DNA of 64,000 nucleotides. Source: JALOLV01 sp046295175 (GTDB taxonomy: Bacteria > Bacteroidota > Bacteroidia > Cytophagales > Spirosomataceae). Under the pieces are notes generated by a model. The model searched no databases. It saw only the letters and a list, made by a program, of their open reading frames with translations, and had not been told where the DNA came from. Positions 26,243 to 34,107 of this stretch are shown one piece after another. The position numbers and the translations under genes are program-made. Location: the NCBI GenBank assembly GCA_046295175.1, contig JBKBNY010000001.1:1178001-1242000 (forward strand), in the 5' to 3' direction. Every line of letters starts with the position of its first letter. The stretch's first letter is position 1.

Positions 26243-27301
26243 ATGACCCAACGCAGATTATACTGGATTTGTCAATTTTTTGGCTGGACAATCTATGAAT
26301 TGTCGGAGCTATTGGGTTACTATTTGTTAGAAATACCGATTACGGTATTATTGTTACTCAACTTTTTTGTAAATATCGCCTTGGGAATAACACTCACACA
26401 TATTTTTAGGATATTTTTTAGGAAGCAACAATGGGTTAAGCTACCACTTAGCAGGCTGATTATCAGAACCTTAGTTATTGTCTTTGTAATGACGATTATC
26501 TCGGTGGCAGTCAATATCCCGCTCGATAGCTTTGTGATTTCGATATGGGATTTAGACCTCACGCTCAGCAATGTTTCGTATTTGCTCAACCTCAGCAAAC
26601 CGATTCTGATTTGGGTACTGATTTACGTTTTTTATTCTTATATAGAAGACCGTAAAAATGACGAAATAGAACGAATCAGACTAAAATCATCAATAAAAGA
26701 CACCGAAGCGAAGGTCTTGAGGGCTCAGATGAATCCGCATTTTATGTTTAATGCCCTCAATAGCATCAGGGCATTGATACTCGAAGACCCACTCAAAGCA
26801 CAACAAGGTATTACGCAACTTTCGAATATTTTGCGGAGTTCGCTCGTAGCCGACCGCCGAACGGCAGTTTCGCTCAAAGAAGAACTCAAAACGATTGAAG
26901 ATTATTTGGCTTTAGAGAAGGTTCGGTACGAAGAACGCCTCCAAACCAAATGGGAGATTGCTCCCGAAACGCTCGGCATACAAGTGCCGCCAATGATGTT
27001 GCAGACATTGGTCGAGAACGCCATCAAGCACGGTGTGCAGAAGGCAATCGGTTGGGGATTTGTCGAGATAAACACAAGCCTCGAAGGTACAAAATTGTTT
27101 ATCCGAATCAGAAATACGGGGCAACTCGTAACCACCGAAAACCACTCCGAAGCAGGTGGATTTGGACTAAAAAATACTGTTCAAAGGCTTCATTTATTGT
27201 ACGGAGATGATGCCTCGTTTAAGATTTTTCAAGAAGATGATTTGACGGTCTGTGCCGAAATCACGATTCCGACCGATAAAGTTTATAACATCCCGAAATA
27301 G
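26243..27301 (+). CDS. LytS/YehU-type sensor histidine kinase
   Basis: 352 residues. Four transmembrane segments occupy about residues 8-145. The kinase core starts at LRAQMNPHFMFNALNSIRALI (His in NPHFMFN is the phosphoacceptor of the His_kinase family), and the ATP-binding part includes PPMMLQTLVENAIKHG and GFGLKNTVQRLHLLYG. It has no extracytoplasmic sensor domain, so it may sense a membrane-linked signal. It is followed 222 bp later by a LytTR response regulator; the gap holds a 22-bp tandem repeat array. Confidence 0.93.
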   Translation: MTQRRLYWICQFFGWTIYELSELLGYYLLEIPITVLLLLNFFVNIALGITLTHIFRIFFRKQQWVKLPLSRLIIRTLVIVFVMTIISVAVNIPLDSFVISIWDLDLTLSNVSYLLNLSKPILIWVLIYVFYSYIEDRKNDEIERIRLKSSIKDTEAKVLRAQMNPHFMFNALNSIRALILEDPLKAQQGITQLSNILRSSLVADRRTAVSLKEELKTIEDYLALEKVRYEERLQTKWEIAPETLGIQVPPMMLQTLVENAIKHGVQKAIGWGFVEINTSLEGTKLFIRIRNTGQLVTTENHSEAGGFGLKNTVQRLHLLYGDDASFKIFQEDDLTVCAEITIPTDKVYNIPK

Positions 27302-27314
27302 GTAATCTAAATAG

Positions 27315-27355
27315 TTATGTTAATCGTTGAAAAGTATTGATAATCAAATAATTAA
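27315..27355. repeat. Intergenic element, TTATGTTAAT...GATAATCAA type, copy 1
   Basis: A 41-bp sequence that matches 30730-30771 at about 33 positions and shares words with 38940-39062. All three lie just upstream of a plus-strand gene. Confidence 0.55.
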
Positions 27356-27371
27356 CATTAACGATTTCTCA

Positions 27372-27480
27372 ATTAACTATTAACAATTTCTCGATTAACT
27401 ATTAACAATTTTTCGATTAACTATTAACAATTTCTCAATTAACTATTAACAATTTCTCGATTAACTATTTCTCAATTAAC
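27372..27480. repeat. 22-bp tandem repeats between kinase and response-regulator genes
   Basis: Four near-identical 22-bp units (ATTAACTATTAACAATTTCTCG with one or two changes) run at 27372-27459, followed by a shortened unit and a final ATTAAC. The period is two DNA turns. It ends 44 bp before the response-regulator ATG. Confidence 0.9.
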
Positions 27481-27523
27481 GACTTACACCTTTAAGATTA
27501 TTGAAAACACTCATTACTAATAT

Positions 27524-28264
27524 ATGAAAACTATTATTGTAGATGACGAACGCCTTGCTCGTAACGAGTTGCGTCGTTTGTTAGAGAATTTTCCGAAAAT
27601 TGAAATAATTGGCGAAGCCGCCAATGCCGATGAAGCACTCCAACTAATTGATGAATTATCGCCCGAACTCCTGTTTTTAGATATTCAGATGCCCGGCAAA
27701 AATGGTTTTGAATTACTCGAAGCCATCGAAGGCAAAGTTCCCGAAATCATCTTTACGACGGCCTATGATGAATACGCCCTAAAAGCGTTTGAATTCAACG
27801 CCCTCGATTATTTGATGAAACCGATTGATATTCAGCGACTTTCGGAGGCAATTCAGCGAGTTGAAGAAGAGCAGATTCACGAAATCGAACGCAAAGAAGG
27901 CATCAAGCTACTCGGCGAAACCGACCAAGTTTTTGTAAAAGATGGCGAAAAATGCTGGTTTGTTAAGCTCGGAAAAGTGCGTTTGTTTGAGTCAATGGGC
28001 AACTACGTCCGTCTGCATTTTGATGACCAAAAACCAATGATTTTGAAGTCATTGAATAGCCTCGAAGAGCGTCTCGACCCAAAAATCTATTTCAGAGCCA
28101 ATCGTAAACACATTATCAACCTACTTTGGATTGATAAAATCGAGCCGTGGTTTTCGGGTGGATTATTGGTTACGCTACGAAATCCGGACAAAGGAACGGG
28201 TGGCGAAAAAATCGAGATTTCACGCCGTCAAGCAATCAAATTCAAAGATTTGATGAGTTTATAA
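27524..28264 (+). CDS. LytTR-family response regulator
   Basis: 246 residues. The receiver domain (about 1-118) has acidic DDE near the start, the phosphorylated Asp in LFLDIQMPGKNG, TTAYDEYALKAF and the Lys in LMKPID. The LytTR DNA-binding domain (about 140-245) includes VFVKDGEKCWFVKL, ESMGNYVRLHF, LNSLEERLDPKIYFRANRKHIINL and ISRRQAIKFKDLM. LytTR proteins bind direct repeats spaced by two helical turns; the 22-bp array just upstream is a natural candidate target. It pairs with the kinase at 26243-27301. Confidence 0.94.
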   Translation: MKTIIVDDERLARNELRRLLENFPKIEIIGEAANADEALQLIDELSPELLFLDIQMPGKNGFELLEAIEGKVPEIIFTTAYDEYALKAFEFNALDYLMKPIDIQRLSEAIQRVEEEQIHEIERKEGIKLLGETDQVFVKDGEKCWFVKLGKVRLFESMGNYVRLHFDDQKPMILKSLNSLEERLDPKIYFRANRKHIINLLWIDKIEPWFSGGLLVTLRNPDKGTGGEKIEISRRQAIKFKDLMSL

Positions 28265-28272
28265 AACCATAT

Positions 28273-28305
28273 AACGCTGACAGGGTTTAAAACCCTGTCA
28301 GCGTT
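28273..28305. terminator. Perfect 33-bp palindrome after the response regulator
   Basis: AACGCTGACAGGGTTT and its exact reverse complement flank a single central A. T-rich sequence follows on the plus strand. It sits between two convergent genes and can terminate both. Confidence 0.75.
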
Positions 28306-28324
28306 ATTTTCTATTGGGTTATTT

Positions 28325-28867
28325 CTACTTCTCCAAACGCCACTTTAGTACTTCTTGCTCGTCTTCTTCATCGAAGATTTTACCGATTAGCACAAAGCCA
28401 TTTTTCTGCAATACCACCTGCGAAGCATTGGGTTCTATGAGCGTATGGGCAATAATGGCCTTTACATTTGGTTGCTGAAAAGCCCAGTTTGTCAAGCATT
28501 TTACCGCCTCGCTTACGTGGCCCTTGCCACGATGATTGAGGTCGATTCCGTAACCTGTTTCGGTTTCGCCATCTTCGTTTGGTAAGCCTCGGAGTCCGAT
28601 TCCACCGATGCTACGTTTGGTCTCTTTCAAGACAATCAACCAATTGGTAAACCACTGATAATTAGCTGTATTTGCCAAAACTTTAGGTTTCCAGAAATTT
28701 TCTAAAGCCCCAAGAAAGCCGCTCGCAAATGGCTCTTCCATCTCGATTTTATGCAAAGATAAATCGAGCAACTGAGCCAGTTTTTCGGGTTCGGTGTAAG
28801 CACAGAGGTGTTCGTAATTGAGCGGAATCAGTCGAAGTCGCTCTGATTCGATATAAAAATATGACAT
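28325..28867 (-). CDS. GNAT-family N-acetyltransferase
   Basis: 180 residues of the RimJ/RimL-like subgroup. Supporting motifs are TERLRLIPL-like SERLRLIPLNYEHL at the start, GGIGLRG, the acetyl-CoA loop area GYGIDLNHRGKGHVSEAVKCL and the final ASQVVLQKNGFVLIG. The substrate is unknown. A TACCTTTG promoter match lies at 29036-29043 on the minus strand. Confidence 0.88.
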   Translation of the reverse strand: MSYFYIESERLRLIPLNYEHLCAYTEPEKLAQLLDLSLHKIEMEEPFASGFLGALENFWKPKVLANTANYQWFTNWLIVLKETKRSIGGIGLRGLPNEDGETETGYGIDLNHRGKGHVSEAVKCLTNWAFQQPNVKAIIAHTLIEPNASQVVLQKNGFVLIGKIFDEEDEQEVLKWRLEK

Positions 28868-29058
28868 GAATGATAAATCAGTAAATGTAAGTTAATAAGA
28901 AATCATCAACCGTTTTAACGGTTTTGCAGAATTAAGTCAACGAAACTGACTCAGAATGTGATTAGACAATTCCAGGCAGAAGAATACTCAGATGTAAGAA
29001 ACTAAATTTCAGAGGCGTTATTTTTAATACCAGTCCAAAGGTAGATTTTTGGAGTATT

Positions 29059-29469
29059 CTACGCAAATTTTCGGATGAGTAAATACAAAAGTAGCCCGAT
29101 TGGTCCCAGCATAAAACAAAAAAACAAGCACGGAACAACCAAAATATGCTTTACGCCACGCTCTTTAGCATTATTGAAAACCCATGAGCCCACCATCAAA
29201 TCAAAACACAAATAATGAACCCATCCCGCCAATACACCCTGTTGGTCGGTGAATAGTTTCATCACACCTGCTAAAGTCGAGAACGCCTGAAAATCGAGAT
29301 TACTGATACCCGAAAGCACATAAAAAGCATAGATAACCGCTAATATAATCGGGATGATGTAGGCATTTACCAGCCGCTGCGTCCATTGCCAGTTCGGGGC
29401 AAAAATCATGAGCATCCATTGCGGAAAAACCAAAGCATTAGCAATCGAGAATACGGTTTCGAGATTCAT
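29059..29469 (-). CDS. ABA4-like membrane protein
   Basis: 136 residues with four hydrophobic segments and the conserved run WVHYLCFDLMVGSWVFNNAKERG of the ABA4-like family. In plants ABA4 is needed to make neoxanthin; bacterial relatives often occur in carotenoid producers. It lies 14 bp after ruvB on the same strand and 3 kb from a carotenoid hydroxylase gene. A role in xanthophyll metabolism or membrane pigment handling is possible but unproven. Confidence 0.8.
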   Translation of the reverse strand: MNLETVFSIANALVFPQWMLMIFAPNWQWTQRLVNAYIIPIILAVIYAFYVLSGISNLDFQAFSTLAGVMKLFTDQQGVLAGWVHYLCFDLMVGSWVFNNAKERGVKHILVVPCLFFCFMLGPIGLLLYLLIRKFA

Positions 29470-29482
29470 AAGCTATAAAATT

Positions 29483-30508
29483 TTAAAACAATTCACCCAT
29501 CCTGTATTTTGGCAGAATCCCCAAATGGCGATAGGCTTTTTCGGTAGCTTCACGCCCACGCGAAGTACGTTTTAGGTAGCCTTCTTGAATCAAAAATGGC
29601 TCATAAACTTCTTCGATGGTTTCGGCTTCTTCGCCACAAGCCGTCGCGATGGTCGATATACCCACTGGCCCTCCTTTAAACTTCTCAATAATCGTCGTCA
29701 AGATTCGGTTGTCCATTTCGTCGAGTCCGTTTTGGTCAACATCGAGGGCGGTCAGAGCCATTTCAGCAATCTCGACATTTATTTTCCCCGAGCCTTTCAC
29801 TTGGGCAAAATCGCGGGTACGACGCAACAAATTATTGGCGATACGTGGCGTACCACGACTACGACGAGCAATCTCAAACGCACCGTCTTCGTCAATTGGT
29901 GTGTTCAGAATATATGCCGAACGCTTCACGATTTTGGTCAATAAAACTGCATCGTAGTACTCAAGTCTCGAATTTATCCCGAATCTGGCACGAAGCGGCG
30001 AGGTCAACAAACCCGCACGAGTCGTAGCTCCGATAAGCGTAAACGGATTCAATCCGATTTGTACGCTTCGAGCATTAGGGCCCGAATCGAGCATAATATC
30101 TATCTTGTAATCCTCCATTGCCGAGTACAAATATTCTTCAACAATCGGATTTAGGCGGTGAATCTCATCAATAAAAAGTACATCGTAAGGCTCAAGATTG
30201 GTCAATAAACCCGCCAAATCGCTTGGTTTATCAAGAACTGGACCCGATGTAATCTTGATATTTGCCCCCAATTCGTTGGCAATGATATTAGACAAAGTAG
30301 TTTTGCCCAAACCCGGAGGCCCATGTAAAAGCACGTGGTCGAGGGCTTCTTTTCGTTGTTTGGCGGCCAAAACGAATATTTGTAAGTTTTCGAGGATTTT
30401 ATCTTGCCCCGTAAAATCATCGAACGAAAGCGGACGTAAAGCACGTTCGATTTCTTTTTCGATATTCGATTGGTTTTCATTATCTCCTTTTAGGTAATCT
30501 TGACGCAT
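29483..30508 (-). CDS. ruvB: Holliday junction branch-migration ATPase RuvB
   Basis: 341 residues. The AAA+ domain has Walker A GPPGLGKTT, Walker B LFIDEIHRL, sensor 1 IGATTRAGLL and the arginine-finger area PLRARFG. The C-terminal winged helix has RTSRGREATEKAYRHLG. RuvB hexamers drive branch migration with RuvA and RuvC, which are not in this window. It probably shares a transcript with the ABA4-like gene 14 bp downstream. Confidence 0.97.
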   Translation of the reverse strand: MRQDYLKGDNENQSNIEKEIERALRPLSFDDFTGQDKILENLQIFVLAAKQRKEALDHVLLHGPPGLGKTTLSNIIANELGANIKITSGPVLDKPSDLAGLLTNLEPYDVLFIDEIHRLNPIVEEYLYSAMEDYKIDIMLDSGPNARSVQIGLNPFTLIGATTRAGLLTSPLRARFGINSRLEYYDAVLLTKIVKRSAYILNTPIDEDGAFEIARRSRGTPRIANNLLRRTRDFAQVKGSGKINVEIAEMALTALDVDQNGLDEMDNRILTTIIEKFKGGPVGISTIATACGEEAETIEEVYEPFLIQEGYLKRTSRGREATEKAYRHLGILPKYRMGELF

Positions 30509-30854
30509 CCGATAAGTGAATCAGTTATTTAACTAATTTTGAAATCTGATTTTAAAATTTTAATCAAATTTACTGAAAAAATCAGCATTTAAGCATTCAA
30601 GTCGTTAATCGAAAATCGTTAATTGTTAATTGATAGTATTAATTCATTGATTATCAGCTTTTTCAACGATTAATCATTAACGAATAACATAAACTATTTG
30701 TTATCGGGTAAGCACTCTTTTAGAATAACTTATGTTAATTGTTATAAAGTAGATGATAATCAAGTATTTACGAACTTCGATTAACCACTTACTCAGCCAG
30801 TAACTTCTTTTGATTGACCACTCACAAAACCAACCGTATTTTCAGTTTTAATTT
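30509..30854. other. Gene-free divergent region with ATTAAC-type repeats
   Basis: 346 bp between ruvB and the MutS-like gene. The left half is dense in TTAATCG/CGATTAA words in both orientations (30600-30690). The right half holds the repeat copy at 30730-30792. Confidence 0.5.
30730..30792. repeat. Intergenic element, TTATGTTAAT...GATAATCAA type, copy 2
   Basis: Starts TTATGTTAATTGTT, contains GATAATCAAGTA and ends CGATTAACCACTTAC. It resembles 27315-27355 plus the 27475-27488 end (ATTAACGACTTAC), and 39043-39057 (CGATTAACCTCTTAC). Confidence 0.55.
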
Positions 30855-32636
30855 ATGGATTTAATAAACTTCTATCAAAATCGTATCGAGCAATACACAC
30901 AACAGTTTGAAAACCTCAAAATACGCCTTAATCAACTAAGTATCAGCCGAATCCTCAGTTTTTTATTTATTGTCTCTCTCCTATTTTGTTTTTTCTTTTT
31001 CGATGATTTCGGTACGTGGTTTTTGCTCGGAGCATTGGCGGCGGCAGTGGTTTTTTTGCGGATGGTCAGGCAATACGACCAAACCAAAGACGAGATGGAA
31101 TTTGTGGATAAACTACGAGAAATCAACCAAAATGAGTTGAATTTGCTACAAAACAAGCCTTCGTTTCTGGATAACGGTAATGATTACAAATCGGATGATG
31201 GATTTTTGAATGATTTGGATATTTTTGGTCAAGGCTCGATATTCCATCGAATCAACCGAACAGCCACCAAAATCGGACTCGAAAAATTGGTTTCGGCTTT
31301 TCAAAATCCATTGTTAGAAAAAACCAGAATTATCCACAATCAGCAGATTATCAACGAGTTATCCACAAAAGCACAATTCAAACAAGACCTTTTGGCAAAC
31401 AACCTTTTGATAGACCGCAAAGACGATACCATCAAAGATTTGCTCAACACGATAGAAGCCTACCAATACCAATTCGAGCAACCGTTCTGGAATCTCCTTC
31501 GCTGGTTTTGGTCTGCATTGGCAGTTGCGGTTATTTATCTTGCCATTTCGATTGCTGAGATACAGTTGGTCTTTTTCTTTCTGATAATTGGTTTGGCTAT
31601 CATTGGCACGATTCAGAAAAAAACGCAGAAGATTCATCAATTGGTTTCGGGACAAAGACGAGTACTCGAACGCTACTCAAACGCCTTGCAAATCATTGAT
31701 AACGAACCGTTTACCAACGAAACACTCAGCCAAATCAAGCAAAAAAACAAAGCCGGATTAATAGCCCTAAAAGAACTCAACAGCATTGGGCGGTTATTTG
31801 ACCAAAGGCTCAATGCAATGGTCAGCACGCTCTCAAACGGATTGTTTTTGTATGATATTCATTTGGTTTTGGCGATTGAAAAATGGATGAAAAAGTACCA
31901 ATTTGGGGTTCGGGAATGGTTTGAAGGGCTTGCCGAAATCGAAACGTATAATTCGTTGGCAACATTCAAATTCAACCATCCCGATTATGTTTTTCCAGAA
32001 CCTCAAAACCAAGAACTAAAGTTTGAAGCCGAAGACTTAGGTCACCCACTACTAACTGATAATCAGAGAGTTAGGAACAATATTTCGCTTGGTACTCCGC
32101 AACGAATGTTTTTGGTGACGGGCTCGAATATGTCGGGTAAAAGTACCTTTCTGCGGACGCTCGGAGTCAATTTACTTTTGGCTCAGATGGGTTCGGTTGT
32201 ATGTGCCAAACGGATGGAATTTTTACCGATGAGATTGCTGACTTCGCTTCATCAGTCTGATTCGCTACAAGAAAATACATCTTATTTCTTTGCCGAATTG
32301 AAGAAACTCAAATCTATCACGAAGCAAATAGAAAACGGAACGGTGGCTTTGGTACTTTTAGACGAGATTTTACGAGGAACAAACTCAGAGGATAAACGCT
32401 ACGGAACGCAAAAAGTCATCGAAAAACTCATGAATTTTGGCTGCCTGACGCTCATTGCTACGCACGATTTAGAATTAGGAAGGCTGCAAGAATCGCATGT
32501 CGAAATTATCGAAAATCTGTGTTTTGAAAGCCAAATCATCGAAAACGATTTACTTTTCGACTATAAGCTCCGTAAAGGCGTTGCAAAAAACAAAAACGCA
32601 ACATTTTTGCTAAAAAAAATGGAGATTATTTCGTAA
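30855..32636 (+). CDS. Membrane-anchored MutS-family ATPase
   Basis: 593 residues. The C-terminal third is a MutS-type ATPase: Walker A TGSNMSGKSTFLRT, LTSLHQSDSLQENTSYFFAELKKL, Walker B VALVLLDEILRGTNS and LIATHDLEL. Unlike MutS it has no mismatch-recognition domain. The N-terminal half contains two pairs of transmembrane segments (about 36-70 and 215-250). The core and lever-like helices lie between and after them. Such proteins are annotated as MutS-related in many Bacteroidota, but a role in mismatch repair is doubtful given the membrane anchor. Confidence 0.85.
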   Translation: MDLINFYQNRIEQYTQQFENLKIRLNQLSISRILSFLFIVSLLFCFFFFDDFGTWFLLGALAAAVVFLRMVRQYDQTKDEMEFVDKLREINQNELNLLQNKPSFLDNGNDYKSDDGFLNDLDIFGQGSIFHRINRTATKIGLEKLVSAFQNPLLEKTRIIHNQQIINELSTKAQFKQDLLANNLLIDRKDDTIKDLLNTIEAYQYQFEQPFWNLLRWFWSALAVAVIYLAISIAEIQLVFFFLIIGLAIIGTIQKKTQKIHQLVSGQRRVLERYSNALQIIDNEPFTNETLSQIKQKNKAGLIALKELNSIGRLFDQRLNAMVSTLSNGLFLYDIHLVLAIEKWMKKYQFGVREWFEGLAEIETYNSLATFKFNHPDYVFPEPQNQELKFEAEDLGHPLLTDNQRVRNNISLGTPQRMFLVTGSNMSGKSTFLRTLGVNLLLAQMGSVVCAKRMEFLPMRLLTSLHQSDSLQENTSYFFAELKKLKSITKQIENGTVALVLLDEILRGTNSEDKRYGTQKVIEKLMNFGCLTLIATHDLELGRLQESHVEIIENLCFESQIIENDLLFDYKLRKGVAKNKNATFLLKKMEIIS

Positions 32637-32649
32637 AAATCGGCAATAA

Positions 32650-32675
32650 AAAAGGCGAAGTAGGTGCTTCGCCTT
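32650..32675. terminator. Bidirectional terminator between MutS-like gene and crtZ
   Basis: AAAGGCGAAG pairs with CTTCGCCTTT around a short loop, flanked by A-rich sequence on the left and T-rich sequence on the right. Confidence 0.8.
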
Positions 32676-32680
32676 TAAGT

Positions 32681-33136
32681 TTATTTTCTCTCTTTTGGTT
32701 CGTATTTGGGTGGAGCCCACAAAAAGCCAAATGCCTCTGCTCCTTCTTTGGTGTGTACTTTGTGGTGAATATAGTGAGCATTCATGATTCGTTTCATGTA
32801 TTTGCTCTTGGCTACATATTTGAATTTGATGCGGCGATGTACAATCAAATCGTGGAATACAAAATAAGCGATTCCGTAAAGTGTAACACCGATTCCGAGG
32901 TAAGTCAAGTACCAAAATTCGGGATTAGTATTTCCGTAAATAATTGATGATGAAGCAATTACACTAAAAACCACCGCGTAATAATCATTCTTCTCAAAAA
33001 AACCTTTGTGGTGATTATGATGGTCTTTGTGCCATGCCCAACCAAAACCGTGCATGATGTACTTATGAGCAAACCACGCCATAAATTCCATGAATCCGAA
33101 AGTGCCTAAAACGATTCCTAACTTAATCCAAAGCAT
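32681..33136 (-). CDS. crtZ: Beta-carotene hydroxylase (CrtZ family)
   Basis: 151 residues, a small di-iron membrane hydroxylase. The histidine boxes are HKYIMH, HKDHHNHH, FHDLIVHRR and HYIHHKVH, in the order and spacing of CrtZ. Hydrophobic spans lie between them. It hydroxylates beta-ionone rings to give zeaxanthin-type pigments. The rest of the carotenoid pathway is not in the window, though an ABA4-like gene lies 3.2 kb away. The gene is convergent with the MutS-like gene. Confidence 0.92.
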   Translation of the reverse strand: MLWIKLGIVLGTFGFMEFMAWFAHKYIMHGFGWAWHKDHHNHHKGFFEKNDYYAVVFSVIASSSIIYGNTNPEFWYLTYLGIGVTLYGIAYFVFHDLIVHRRIKFKYVAKSKYMKRIMNAHYIHHKVHTKEGAEAFGFLWAPPKYEPKERK

Positions 33137-33300
33137 GTTTTCTAAAATCTATTATCATTAAATAACTAATAAATAAACCCAATCGACGATAAATTGTTTT
33201 ATGAATCTGCAAAATAAATAATAAGCTAAATCTATTTTGATGTTATTTCGGTAAATTTCGCCTAACTTGTTATCGAAGATTGAATTTTGGATTATACGCA

Positions 33301-34065
33301 ATGAAAAATATCACGATTATATTCTTAGTTTTTATCAATCAAATGGTTTTTGCTCAAAGTTTTGAAGGAATTTGGGTAGGTACAGTCTCAGGTCAAAATG
33401 GCAGTGTACAAAGCGAACTGACCATCAAAAATTTGACTAATAATCAAATTAGTGGCGAATTAGTGGTTTTTAGTGGGGCCGAAAAAGACTCTTACTCATT
33501 GAAAAGTAATACAACTGGAAGCAATGCTTTAGGAAAACTAACTTACAAAGACGGAACGACGTTTGACTGCTCGATGTCGTTGGTAAATGGACAAATACAG
33601 CAAAAGATTTTATACCAAGGGCAAGTTATTTTGCAGGGAGTATTTACAAAAAAAGGTGCAAATCAGCCACAAAACGTTGTAACAAAAGATAATCTTTTCA
33701 GAGATACTAAATTAGTTGGACGCTGGACGTACAGTGAAAATTATTCGAGCAGTGGAGGTTTTTATGGCGGAACGCAATCAACGATTGTATTGAATGCCGA
33801 CGGTACTGTTGACGACGGCGGAGCAACTTCTTATGCCAGTGGCGGAGGAAACTCTGTAATGAATAAAGGTGGCGAAAACCAAATGATAACTCAGCTCAAA
33901 GCTCTCAACGCAAGGTGGTTTACGAAAGGAAATATTTTTTGCTGGAGAATAACCATAGATGGTAAAACTACCGATGTAGAAAATTCTAAATACTATATCG
34001 AAAACGGTGCTCTGCTCATGACAGATTTAAAAACTGGCAAGAAAACACTGTATCAGAAAAAATAA
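33301..34065 (+). CDS. Exported two-module beta-rich protein, unknown
   Basis: 254 residues from the ATG at 33301; the frame runs on to a TTG at 33280. The signal peptide is ITIIFLVFINQMVFAQ. Two beta-rich modules follow. The first (about 20-115) reads FEGIWVGTVSGQNG...SELTIKNL and the second (about 135-254) LVGRWTYSENY...STIVLNADGTV. Both have the shape of lipocalin-like or META-like barrels that begin with a Gly-x-Trp. No catalytic motif is seen. It stands alone; function unknown. Confidence 0.65.
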   Translation: MKNITIIFLVFINQMVFAQSFEGIWVGTVSGQNGSVQSELTIKNLTNNQISGELVVFSGAEKDSYSLKSNTTGSNALGKLTYKDGTTFDCSMSLVNGQIQQKILYQGQVILQGVFTKKGANQPQNVVTKDNLFRDTKLVGRWTYSENYSSSGGFYGGTQSTIVLNADGTVDDGGATSYASGGGNSVMNKGGENQMITQLKALNARWFTKGNIFCWRITIDGKTTDVENSKYYIENGALLMTDLKTGKKTLYQKK

Positions 34066-34093
34066 AGTGGGCAAGATAAAATTTAGCCCACTT
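34065..34093. terminator. Bidirectional terminator between 33301-34065 and the M20 gene
   Basis: AAGTGGGC pairs with GCCCACTT around a 13-base AT-rich loop; it starts inside the stop codon of the plus-strand gene. Confidence 0.7.
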
Positions 34094-34107
34094 GCTTCGC
34101 TGTGATT

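Noticed and set aside
27372..27480. Possible CRISPR array
   Set aside because: Units of 22 bp are directly adjacent with no unique spacers, and no cas gene is in the window.
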